Assembly: GCA_015680685.1 (NCBI GenBank) | Contig: MNCI01035648.1 | Coordinates: 232,599 to 296,598, forward strand | Source: Gnetum montanum | Lineage: Eukaryota; Streptophyta; Gnetopsida; Gnetales; Gnetaceae | DNA length: 64,000 bases | Direction: 5' to 3' | Part shown: piece by piece, positions 34,173 to 44,097 of the stretch | How the letters are laid out: every line of letters begins with the position of its first letter | Numbering within the stretch: the stretch's first letter is position 1 | The notes under the pieces: model-generated | Told to the model about the DNA's origin: nothing | Databases searched by the model: none | Seen by the model: the letters and a program-made list of their open reading frames with translations, nothing else | Made by a program: the position numbers and the translations under genes

Positions 34173-34182
34173 CTATTTATAG
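34173..34182 (-). promoter_or_regulatory. TATA box of the antisense gene
   Basis: CTATAAATAG on the minus strand, followed by GGGGTTTACCCCCAG and a 5' leader. The flanks are inverted repeats of caagttctttt/tgacaag type around 34150-34215. The ten-base box is identical to that at 10045-10054. Confidence 0.7.
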
Positions 34183-34369
34183 CTGACGCGGTGAAAAGAA
34201 CTTGTCATTTTCACACCACGAGTAATGTGGGATGCCTCGTATAGTGTAGCACTATTGTGTCATAATCCCCCTATAGCGTAGCATCATTGTTTGCAGCATA
34301 ACAGGTGGACCCAACCAAAAATTTCGTCCCATCTTGAATTAGCAACCTACCTTTACAAAGCCTACCCGC

Positions 34370-34660
34370 TACGGTTCACAAAGACCTTAAACTAGTGACC
34401 TTAGTTCTCAAAATCCACCTATTAACGGTCTGCTAAGACCTTAAACTAGCAACCTCAATTTACATTTTGATGTACACTGTAGCATGAGTACAGTTCGCCA
34501 TGACCTTAAACTAGCAGCTTTAATATCTATTTCATATTTTAAACTAGATTTCACAATGTTATGGTCCACCATGACGTTAAACTGGCAAAAATTAATCTCT
34601 CTCACATGTTCAAACCCGTTCACGGTTCGCCAAGACCTTAAACTGGTAACTTGTGAACTT
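34370..34660 (+). repeat. Motif array between antisense gene and pol (array 2)
   Basis: Five copies of a word close to ggttcgccaagaccttaaac lie about 60 bp apart (near 34373, 34427, 34495, 34567, 34622). The spacer between copies differs. Confidence 0.72.
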
Positions 34661-34692
34661 GGCTGAATAGTTGACAATTTATTCATGTTCCA

Positions 34693-36400
34693 TTGTTGCT
34701 TTGCAAATGTTTATTATGCGCTATTGCTACAAAAAGGTATGAATTGACTTGGCTTTTTTCTTATTGTGGAAGGTTGAACAAAATGGCCATGCAGTGTGAT
34801 CTACATTCACTTTTAACTTTGATAGGTCCTCATGGCAAGCTTGCAAGACATCTAAACTTAGAGTCAATAGACTGGGAATCATCCACTGATAACACTGTAG
34901 CGTCCCTGGAAACATCCCTAGATTGGCCCGAACATTTGATCCAAGCCTTAGACTTAGAGGCTGGGGATGTGACCGAGGACCCTCTCATTGAAGCACTTGT
35001 AACGACATCCAGGGGAGAAATAAGGACACTAAAACTTTGCTCCCTCCTAGATCAACAAATACAAAAGGATGTATCTAAAGTCCTTCAAGACAATGTCAAA
35101 GTGTTCGCGTGGTCCTATAATGAAATGCTAGGCTTAGACCCACAATTAATACAACATAACATTTTCTTGGACCCATGTATCAAACCGGTTAACAAAAGGC
35201 TCAAAAAATTAAACCAGAAATCACACTAGCTGTACGTGATGAAATTACCAAGCTATATCAAGTAGGCTTCATTCGTGCGGTCAATTACTTGGAGTGGGTA
35301 TTGAAGATCATTGTAGTTTCCAAGAAAATAGGAGGTATACGAATCTGTATAGACTTCTAAGATCTGAACAAAGAAACAATTAAATATGACTTCCCATTGC
35401 CAAGTATTGACCAACTTATTGACACTATGGTTGGTCATGCTCTACTGTCTTTCATGGATGGGTTCTCGGGTTACAATCAAATTCACATCAATCCAGAGCA
35501 TCAGTTAACGACTACTTTCATGACCCCTTTGGGGAACCTTCTATTATGCTATGATTCCATTTGGTCTCAAGAACCTATGAACAAGCGATGACATACATAT
35601 TCAGTGACTACTTCCTAGAGAGATTAAACGATTACATGGATGAGATAGCAGTCAAGTCTAAGATAGCTATTGATCATCCCAACGATCTAGAGGTAGTTCT
35701 CAAGCGTTGTCATAGGCATGACTTGCGTCTTAATCCAAAGAAATATGTTTTCGATGTTAAAATTGGATGCATGCTAAGGTTTATAGTATCGGAGGCTGAA
35801 ATATGAGTGGACCCTGACAAAGTTAAGGCCATCGTTAACCTAGCACCCCCTATCAACCTTAAAGAATTACATGGGTTGCAAGGTAGAGTACAGTTTATCA
35901 GAAGGTTTATAGCAAAGTTGACCGACAAGTTACACCCAATGTAACACTTACTAAAGAAAGGGGTTAACTTTGAGTGGATAACACAGTGTCAACAAGCCTT
36001 CAATGACTTAAAGAAAGAGCTTTTACACCTCCCAACTATTTACCCACCACAGAGGGATAAGCCTTTCTACATATACCTTGCCACTTCAGACACGTCTATC
36101 ATAGCACTGTTATGCTAGAAAAGATAGGATGGCTTTGAAATCCCAGTTTATTACCTGAGCCATGCATTAATAGCCTACAAAGCAAAATACAATGAAGTAG
36201 AAAGGAATTGTCTCTCCCTAGTATTTGCGCTAAAAAAGTTGAGAGACTACCTGTTTCGTAGCTAGGTTAACATTATATGCAAGAGCAACATACTTCAAGC
36301 TATCATGAACAACTTATACGAGAGTAGCAAGATAGCCTGATGGAAAGCTATAATGGTAGAATTCAATTTACACTGTGTAACCCAATCATCGACGAAAGGA
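34693..36400 (+). pseudogene. Reverse transcriptase and first RNase H of element F
   Basis: The N-terminal extension contains LIQALDLEAGDVTEDPLIEA, shared with element C (VKTLDLEAGNITTKSLVEV). Palm blocks follow: VFAWSYNEMLGLDP, LYQVGFI near 35250, ICIDF, DFPLPSIDQLIDT-like, LLSFMDGFSGYNQIHI (35440-35490), then NDYMDEIAVKSK at the YxDD site (YMDE, catalytic pair changed) and HDLRLNPKKYVFDV. Connection and RNase H: FNDLKKELLHLPTIYPP, KPFYIYLATSDTSI, and YNEVERNCLSLVFALKKLRD. Several frameshifts and TAG stops occur. These are Tat-type signatures. Confidence 0.88.
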
Positions 36401-36985
36401 CAAGTGATAGTTACGTAGCTCATGACCTCACCAGTCGATGATCAGGTAACCATAGAATTGAAATTCCCCGACGAACATGTTAACAGCATCAACCTTGTGC
36501 CATTGCACTTCAAGGACACTTTGCATTTCGACAGTGCCTCAACCACGCGAGGTAGTAGTGCTACCATCATCATTACATTCCCCTCAGGGGACATTCAACC
36601 TTTTTCTTATCATTTTACATTCCTTTGTACAAACAATGTAGCTGTGTATGAAGGACTCCTTAGGGGCCTTTTAGTAGCCTGACAATTAAAGATCCAACAT
36701 TTGGTAGTTCAAGGTGATTCTCAACTTGTCATCAACCAGATCACTGAATTCTATGCCTGTAAAGCTTCACACTTACAGCCTTATTGTGATTTGGCCAAAA
36801 ACTTGTTGAAACAGTTCACAATGATAGACATCCAGCATGTGCCATGCAACAAAATCACTGTAGTCGATGCCTTAGCCACGTTAGCGTTAAATGTGTTGCC
36901 ACACTTGTTTGCAACTTTACCTGCTTCGATAAAAGAATGCACAGATCCTATCACTCAAGTAGTAACGTTGCCTTTGTAAGTGCTA
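36401..36985 (+). pseudogene. Second (archaeal-type) RNase H of element F
   Basis: LHFDSASTTRGSSATIII, FTFLCTNNVAVYEGLLRGLL, LVVQGDSQLVINQI and HVPCNKITVVDALATLA reproduce the D-E-D-D layout of archaeal-type RNase H seen in Tat elements (D at HFDSAS, E at VYEGLL, D at GDSQL, D at VVDALA). One stop separates LLVA from QLKIQHL. A dual RNase H separates Tat from Athila and from chromoviruses. Confidence 0.88.
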
Positions 36986-36989
36986 CCAA

Positions 36990-38240
36990 CGCCCAAGTGT
37001 GGTACGCTAACGTTAAAGCCTACTTGCAACATGGTGAACCCCCACACGACTTGACATCTACCCAAAAGGATGCAATCTGAAAGTGAGCATGACAGTATGT
37101 CCTCGTAGGAGATATACCTTATGTAAATGCTCCTTTGATGGGATATTGTTAACTTGCATTGGTGGGGAAGTGGCACAAAAAATCATTAATGAAGTCCATG
37201 AAGGACAATGTGGAGGACACATAGCTCCAAGGGCGATGGTAGCTAAAATCAGATGCCTAGGGTATTACTAGCCTTGCATGGAACAAGATTGCTTTGCTAA
37301 AGTTAGGACGTGTGATACATGCCAATGTCATGCAAACCTTATACACATTTTACCTACTGAGTTGCATCCTACGTAGATCACGTGGCCATTCCAATGATGG
37401 AGACTAGATATCATAGGACCCATAATTCCTAAGTCTTCCATAGGACATAGCTTCATCATCACTGCCACCAAGTACTTTACAAAGTGGGCAGAGGCTATCC
37501 CCCTTAGGAAGACTACATCCCAATAGGTTTGCCACTTTATCTTAGATAACATAGTAATAAGGTTTGGTCTTGCCATGACTATTGTGATAGATAATGGGCC
37601 ACAGTTTAGTAGTGTAGAAACCAAAAATTTTTGTAGCAACCTTGGCATTAAGCAATCCTTTTCGTTGTCATATTACTCGTAGGCAAACGGTCAGGTAGAT
37701 GCAACAAACAAGACCATCATCAACTTGCTTAAAAGGATGCTTAGCAACAGCAAGAGGTGATGGCACGAGCAAAACTTCTACGTGCTGTGGGCCTACCGTA
37801 CGATGTGTAGAATGGCTACAGGTAAGACTCCCTATAGCCTAGTTTATAGATTTAAATTAGTGTTACCTCTTGAATTGCAGGTACCATCACTTCGGATGAT
37901 CCTCTCAAGCATCATGAACAAGGCCCAAAACAACGAGTCAAGGATCATTGACCTCAAATCCATAGAGGAGGAGCATGCATAAACACTTGGTTGTATCAAA
38001 TGGTATCAAGATAAGCAGTGAAAAAAGCATCATTGCAACCTACATTGACGACCAATCAAAAAGGGGGACCTAGTTCTCAAAGCTGTCTGTGAACATACAA
38101 ACAAGTTTTCAGCAAATTGGGAAGGTCCATTCATGGTCACAAAAGCCTATGAGAATGAAGCCTTCAAACTGGCAGACATGGATGGTAGGGAGTTTGCAAA
38201 TCCAATGAACCACATGTACCTTAAGCCATACTACGTTTGA
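36990..38240 (+). pseudogene. Integrase of element F
   Basis: The zinc region contains HEGQCGGHIAPRAMVAKI and CDTCQCHANL (37190-37340). The catalytic core has DIIGPIIPKSS-like sequence near 37408, KWAEAIPLRKT, FGLAMTIVIDNGPQFSS (37565-37610) and ANGQVDATNKTIINLLKRML (37685-37745), where Asp replaces the usual catalytic Glu of QVE. The C-terminus has GDLVLKAV, GPFMVTKAYENEAFKLADMD and LKPYYV, a GPY-like end. Frames shift at least twice. Confidence 0.87.
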
Positions 38241-38262
38241 TGCAAAAGCAAGGTAAGCATCC

Positions 38263-38566
38263 ATAGTCCGCTATGACTATAAACTGGCACAGATAGTCTG
38301 TTATGACTATAAATTGACATAGATAGTCTGCTATGACTATAAAATGGCATAGACCATCCGCTATAATGTAAAATTGGCACAGATGGTCTGCTACGACATT
38401 AAACTGGCCCATCCATCGTCTGCTACAACGATAAACTAGCACAGCGGTCTGCTAGTACCTTAAACTAGCACATCGATATGCTAGGACCTTAAACTAGCAC
38501 ATTGCAGTCTGCTGAGACCTTAAACCAGTACATCTGATGGTCTACCAGGACCTTAAACTGTCGTGG
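38263..38566 (+). repeat. Tandem array of about 30-bp units after pol (array 3)
   Basis: About ten units of the form atagtctgctatgactataa plus actggcac follow each other directly; the later units read ggtctgctaggaccttaaac. Tandem repeats between pol and 3' LTR are known in Tat/Ogre elements and can seed satellites. Confidence 0.88.
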
Positions 38567-38579
38567 CACAACTTTTCTA

Positions 38580-39515
38580 GCTCACATCCATGATCCTATA
38601 AACAAGTGAGCGTGCATAGTGCTAACACGGGGTGGGACGTTGTAGTTCCAAAAAGTAGCTTGCAATGATAAGAGAACACCCTTGAGCACATATGCAACAC
38701 CACTACCCCTGGCATCTTGTTGATGCTCCAGAGATGTCGTTTGACATCTTGCTAACCTTCCAAAGCTACTGCCACCATAGCCCATTGCCCTGGTAGTAGC
38801 TTCTGTTGTCAGTGCCTGCTGCTGAAGTCCTAACACTATTGTGGCCCAGCCACAAAGTTGTTACCCTCTAGCCCCCACCATCATCTGAACTCAATAGATG
38901 TTTAGTTGTTAGGCCTCTCTACTTACAGATGAACTACATGATGTTTTCCTTGGGCAGGGACTCCTGAGCACTCGCATCACCGCAACTCCTAGCCCCCTTG
39001 GTGCCAGCCCCTTCAATCTACCACTGCCAGAACCGCTATTGGCCTTCCTTATTTAGACGTTGCATGCCTCAGCAACAAGGCTTGCCACTTCAATGATGTC
39101 TAAAGAAAGTGAGATCTTTGCCTAATTGCATTTCATGGTTACATTTCTCTTGTCTGCTTTCTGTTGTGCTTGCAGGATACAGGTCGAGATGGCATCGGTC
39201 AGGGATGCGTTTCACCAGGAGGATAGGATACTACAATGTTCTGAGGTGATCGCTCTGACTAGCTTAGCTACTTAGGAGTGCACATCCTACCCTTCCACTT
39301 AACCTTTGTCACCTCATTTCTTACACCAGCAGTTTCCCTTTTCACATCTCTTTTACAAGCTTTCTCGATGCATGTAAAGCCCTCCCATATGCTCAATCTC
39401 AAAGTCCATGACGAGCGTAACGTAGCTCGCTGCATGGGAAGCATCTGCAGGTAGGTCAATGCCCCACATGGATGTAATAAAACTCATCTTAGGGAGGAAA
39501 CACCTCTCCTACAAC
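38580..39515 (-). pseudogene. Second antisense ORF of element F
   Basis: On the minus strand, one set of frames reads MSFITSMWGIDLPADASHAA and YVTLVMDFEIEHMGGLYMH (39510-39400). Later come LDIIEVASLVAEACNV (about 39100) and LGLQQQALTTEATTRAMGYG (38836 down). No family is recognised. It occupies the usual place of antisense ORFs in Tat elements. A TATA box was not seen, and exon structure is uncertain. Confidence 0.4.
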
Positions 39516-39929
39516 ACCAATGTTGTTTGTAAGTGAACATGGTTAAACAACAAAAGAAAAGCGCAAAAGCTTAAAAAAGAGAGAGCATGTGCCCAAAACA
39601 AATGGCACACCATCTGTTTCATTTCATAATGACTATCTCTAAGCATTTCGACGAGAGGTTAGAAGCTAGCAAAAGAAAGATGCCCATGCGCATTGGCTCC
39701 CTCACAAGCACTTCGACGAGAGATCGCGCTAAGTTTCATCTTTTCTTTTTCTGAAGCTGTCCCCTCAAATCCACCCTTTTCCTCCTTTTTTCTGCATGAC
39801 TATCCTAACACTCCCAAGCACAGCAAAGCGACATTTGAGCGACCACTGGAGAGTGATGTTGGTATCTTGTCCTTCATGGTGTTTCGTATTCTTTGTTGAC
39901 ATCTATTGGGCGAATCCTCTAGATGTCGA
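39516..39929. other. Element F 3' untranslated stretch
   Basis: I see no gene. The word agcayttcgacgagag occurs at 39645 and 39709, about 64 bp apart. Confidence 0.5.
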
Positions 39930-39943
39930 CAAAGAGGGGCTAG
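39930..39943 (+). other. Polypurine tract of element F
   Basis: The sequence acaaagaggggctag ends directly at the TGAAACACC start of the 3' LTR. Confidence 0.8.
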
Positions 39944-41777
39944 TGAAACACCATAAAATTTTAGGACCCTCATGCTTTAGTAGAGTCTTGGAATTTGGGC
40001 AAGGACTTCCACAAGTGCATCATCATGATGGTTCAACAGGAAAGTTCTAGAAACTAAGGATAGATTGTCCAGCCCAACAAGTTTTCTATCTCCAAGGCTA
40101 ACAGGCTTGTTGGACTCTCCAACCAGCCTAACTGGACAATTGACCTAGCTAACAGTCTACCTAGAGACCATGCTAGGAGTTGTTGAAAGTGTTTGGGATG
40201 AGCAAAATAGTTCAACAAGTTTTATAGTGAAGAAGTTTGCTATGCTACGCTACACTATGCAGCATAGAAAAAATTAAAAGATAACTGCTCAGGTGTCCAA
40301 ATGCAAATTGATAAAATGATTACAAGACAAGTTAGGATTCAGCCAACACAAGGTGCTACGCTATGCTACGCTATGCAGTGTAGCATAATGTAGCAAAGGC
40401 AGGGCAGAAAGGCCCATCTTGCCAAGTGATTCCAACAAGAAGATTACACTTTGGCAAGACTTTAGCCTCCAAAACTCCCTACCCCACTTAGCCCTCAAGC
40501 CTAGAGCAAAGTTTCTTGCTAGAAAATGGCAGATTGAACAAGGAAGCAAGGTACACTGGCTGCTACGCTGTGCTACACTACATAGCGTAGCACAGCGTAG
40601 CAACAATGCAAAAACAATAGAAGTGTTCTTGCATAGAGGATAAAAATTGCAACTGTTAGCCTGACTAAGCCTTAGACAAATGCTCTTCGGCTCTTATGCA
40701 AATTTCTGTCAAAACTAGTGGCTACGATATGCTATGCTATGTAGCGTAGCACAGCGTAGCAAGTAGCTACTTACGCTACACCAATATACTCAACGGTGTG
40801 AGTAGTGCAACACTAGCACAGAAGCATCAAGACGTCTTCAAGTAACTCTAGAACTTGTTGGCAACAATCTTTTCCACTTTGGCATCTCCTTGGCAAAATC
40901 AGCAATTTTACTTCATTTTGCATACCCTTGGTCAACTCCCAAAAAATTGTTCCTACGCTTGACCTTGCTTGTAAGAGCATGGAAGATGTAGTCTCGGAGC
41001 ATAAGGTCCATTTTTCTTGCATTGTTAGCACACTAGATTTTGGCACATGCAGTTTCAGCGGTATATTCACAGCGTAACAAAGTTCACACCCAGCATCGCA
41101 CTCCTACACAGTATGGACATGTTAGCACCTTGTGGTGTCTAGGACACATGGCATCTAGACCATGCTTATCTCCTGCTCTTGGCCCTATAAATACCCCGAC
41201 AAACAATGCTTAGGGGGTTGGCATTTTTGCGCAGTTGGCTTTTTTGTGTAGTTGGCTTTCGGAGAGCATAGTTGGCATTTTTGAGCATCCTAGTTACTTT
41301 TGAGTTCTCTGGTTGGCTCCAAACATCCCTTTGCGAGTCGAGCATTTTGGCATTTTAGTGAACAAAGTAGCAAGTAGAAGACCTGTGACTATACTATTTG
41401 GTGTAAGCAATGTCTCTCCAATGTTGCATAACCTATTGTACACCTTTCAGCAAGGCAAAGCATCAAATCTGCGACCTTGGGGTGGTAAACTTTCTCACCC
41501 AAGTTTGTTTTGCTATTTCCTTATTATAATTGTTGTTTTACACTATTTTCTCCATTTTGTATTTATTGATCATCGATTTACCACACGTGCCTCACTTCCG
41601 AAACCAGCATTTATGAAAGGTTAAGATACACCGATTAAGTCCCTGTCTGATTGACTAGACCGTTCAGGGTGCCCTATTTTCATTTATCTCTAGCACGGCC
41701 CTCACACAGATCCGAGGTTAAACTATTCACCCAGAAACCTCTCGATGTTCCAGCCACCGACGTTTTCGGTCGCTACA
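39944..41777 (+). repeat. 3' LTR of element F
   Basis: Full-length partner of 23465-25294 with the same ends, TATA box (41185-41194) and palindromic clusters (40240-40265, 40354-40394, 40561-40602, 40721-40785). At 40563-40602 the arms gctacgctgtgctac and gtagcacagcgtagc are a perfect 15-bp inverted repeat. Confidence 0.93.
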
Positions 41778-41782
41778 TCTCC

Positions 41783-43160
41783 TTTAGTGTATAATGCATA
41801 TTTCTTTTTCTTCTTTTGATATTTTTTTATGTCTATATTGTCATAAAGGTGTTCATGTATGTAATGAAAAAGAGGCTTAGTGAGTAAGTTTGCCAATTAT
41901 TCATTAGTATTAACATGTTCATCTAAGAGTTGTATTTTGGAGGTGTTATCACAATAAAGATTGATGAGAAGGTTTACATGAAATCCAAGATGTTTCATGA
42001 GCTTCTTTAACCAAAGACTACGCTGAGTACATTTTTCCATTGCAATAAATTCTACTTCATAGGTTTTAAGACTAATTTATGTTTTCTTTATCGATTTCTA
42101 ATATATTACACTATTCCCATGAAATATTATTACTCCTAATGTAGAGTTTCTAACATTTTGGTCTCCTCACCAATGAGAACCCAAGTAGGCATGAAAGCAT
42201 CCATCTCCTTTGGTGTAAACAAGTCCATGATCTAAAGTATCTTTTACTTATATAACTACATGAATGAGAGCACTAAGATAAGATTGTCTAAGTTCTTGCA
42301 TATATTTGGATAAGAAAGAGGTGATAAATTCTATATTTGGTCTTGGGTGATAAAGAAATCGAAGTGTTTTAATCATATTTCTATATAATGTAGCATCTAC
42401 TAGAGCTATGTTATCCTTGTGTTCTAGTTTCAAATTGTGGGGAAGAGTAGATTTAGTGATCTTTGCTTTGTTGATTTTGTATTTTTCTAGAATTAAAGTA
42501 GCATATTTAGTTTGATGAACCCTGATTTCCTTCTTATCTTGATCAACTTATATTCTAAGAAAATATCTTGTTTCTTCTAGATCTTTCATTTCAAATTCAT
42601 TTTTCATATTTGCCTTGAAGTCTTCTATTAGGTTTTTATTTGTAGTTGTAAATACAAGATCATCCATCTAAAGTAAGATTATGATGAAGTCTTTGTTATC
42701 ATGTTTGTAATGCAAGGTTGGTTATAACGTGTAAGAGGAGTATTCTTTATTTAGAAAGTAGTCAATGATCCTATGGAATCAAGCTCTAAAGCTTCTTTTA
42801 AACCTTATAGGGCTTTTTTTTTAAAAAAACTTTTACATACTCTTCATTTTTGAATAATGTACCCTATTGGTTAATAAACATATACTTCTTCATTGATGTT
42901 ATTATTTAGGAATGTGGAATTTACATTCATTTGATGTAGCTTAAGGTTGTGATGAGCAATAATGAAAAGAATGAGTTTAATCATTTTAAATCTTGATACT
43001 AGAACAAAAATTTCCTCATAGTCAATGTGCTTCTTTTATTTGAAGCCTCTTGTTGCTAGTATGACCTTGTATTTAATGATTTCTTTCATTTCCTTAAATT
43101 TAATGTATTTAATCAATATTTTTTCCTTTTGATTTATTAGCTAATTTCCATGTCTTATTT
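41783..43160 (-). pseudogene. Copia reverse transcriptase and RNase H (element E)
   Basis: Minus-strand frames show the Ty1/copia RT: ILL-x-MDDLVFTTTNKNLIED (about 42680, for LLYVDDLIFTG), FEMKDLEETRYFL, KYATLILEKYKI, LYRNMIKTLRFLYHPRPNIE (42380-42320) and SFLSKYM. The RNase H end TNE-LANLLTKPLFHYIHEHL (about 41880) matches TEDQLADIFTKPL. Then follows the polypurine tract into which F inserted, and the 3' LTR beyond F. The order (integrase upstream of RT) confirms copia rather than gypsy. Confidence 0.88.
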
Positions 43161-44097
43161 TTTGAGATGGCTTTGTATTCTCTATCCATAGCTTTTTTCC
43201 ATGTTTTGGATTTTTAGGCTTCTTTAATGTTTTTGAATTCTATAGAGAGACAATATTTGACCTAGTTATTCTTCTCTCAAAATTGCCATCTAGCATTTGC
43301 TCTTGAGGATGGGTTCTTCGCACTTATAGTTTGAGATTGTTTTGGACCTCTAATTTTTAATTTGAGGCTATAATTCCTTTATTTCAAACTTATATTCTAT
43401 GAACATAACATCTCTCAATGAGTATCATTTGTGCTCTATGGGATCACAGTAAGTGTATCCACTCGTCTTGGTGTCATAGCCTAGAAAAATGCATTTCTTT
43501 CCTTTGCAGCCTAATTTGTCCATGAAGTTTTTTGGTGTTTTTACATAATAGTGACATATAAAAGTTCTTATGTGATTAACATTTAAAAGATTATTATAGA
43601 AGATTTCATAGGGATATTTTCCTTTAATAAGTTTATTAGTGATGTAAGTCATTACATTCATGGTTGTGCTACAAAAGTTGTTTGGAATTTGGGAAAATTT
43701 TAGTAAGCTTCTCATCATATTGTGTGACGTTCTATTTTTTTCTTTCTATAATGTCATTTGATTATGGAATATACCCATAAGTGCTTTGATGAAAAATGGC
43801 TTGGTTTGTACAAAATTCTTGAAAATATTTGTTGATGAATTCTCATTTTCTATTTGATTTAATGAATTTAATTGAAAGATTCATTGTATTCTTCATGATG
43901 ATGTAGAAATTTTTAAATTTACTTATTACTTAAGCCTTAGTTTTCATATTATAGGTTCAAGTATATCTTGAATAGTCATCCACTTGACAAGAATGTAGTT
44001 TTCTCTTCTTTACATAGGTGAGATGTGAGGACTATTTCTTTGCTTTCCTTGGATGCAAATTTCACATTATCCTTGGGAATTTCTTTCATTTGAATTC
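43161..44097 (-). pseudogene. Copia integrase, C-terminal part (element E)
   Basis: Frames read DDYSRYTW and MKTKA-VISKFKNFYIIM (about 43970), FCTNQAIFHQSTYGYIP (about 43800), DIIERKK and RSLLKFSQIPNNFCSTTMNV (43718-43650). The last block is HIRTFICHYYVKTP...CIFLGYDTKTSGYTYCDP. They match the D-D-E core and the MARSML, HLRxFGCxAYxHxP, CIFxGYxxxxKGYRLYDP blocks of copia. It is split from its upstream part by the solo LTR at 44098-45994. Confidence 0.87.

Larger units (their letters stand above)
23465..41777 (+). mobile_element. Element F: 18.3-kb Tat-type LTR element with antisense genes
   Basis: LTRs are 23465-25294 and 39944-41777, flanked by tctcc at 23460-23464 and 41778-41782. Order on the plus strand: LTR, primer site, gag (25605-27735), protease (to about 28560), motif array, antisense multi-exon gene (34039-29407), motif array, RT/RNase H/integrase (34693-38240), motif array, antisense ORF (39515-38580), polypurine tract, LTR. 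The dual RNase H and integrase place it in the Tat lineage of Ty3/gypsy. The first 180 bp of the LTRs differ at about 20 positions, many C/T or G/A, so it is old. Antisense ORFs between pol and 3' LTR are known in Tat elements; one between protease and RT is not known to me. Confidence 0.92.

Noticed and set aside
34484-34686. Open frames on both strands at 34.5 kb
   Set aside because: They arise from the repeated motif of array 2 read in phase and have no independent support.
38221-38442. Minus-strand frame with repeated CQFIVIADYLCQF units
   Set aside because: It is the translation of the 30-bp tandem array, which keeps any frame open because the unit length is a multiple of three.
38263-38566. 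CRISPR-like direct repeats
   Set aside because: Units are contiguous and diverged, without unique spacers, in a plant retrotransposon; no cas genes.
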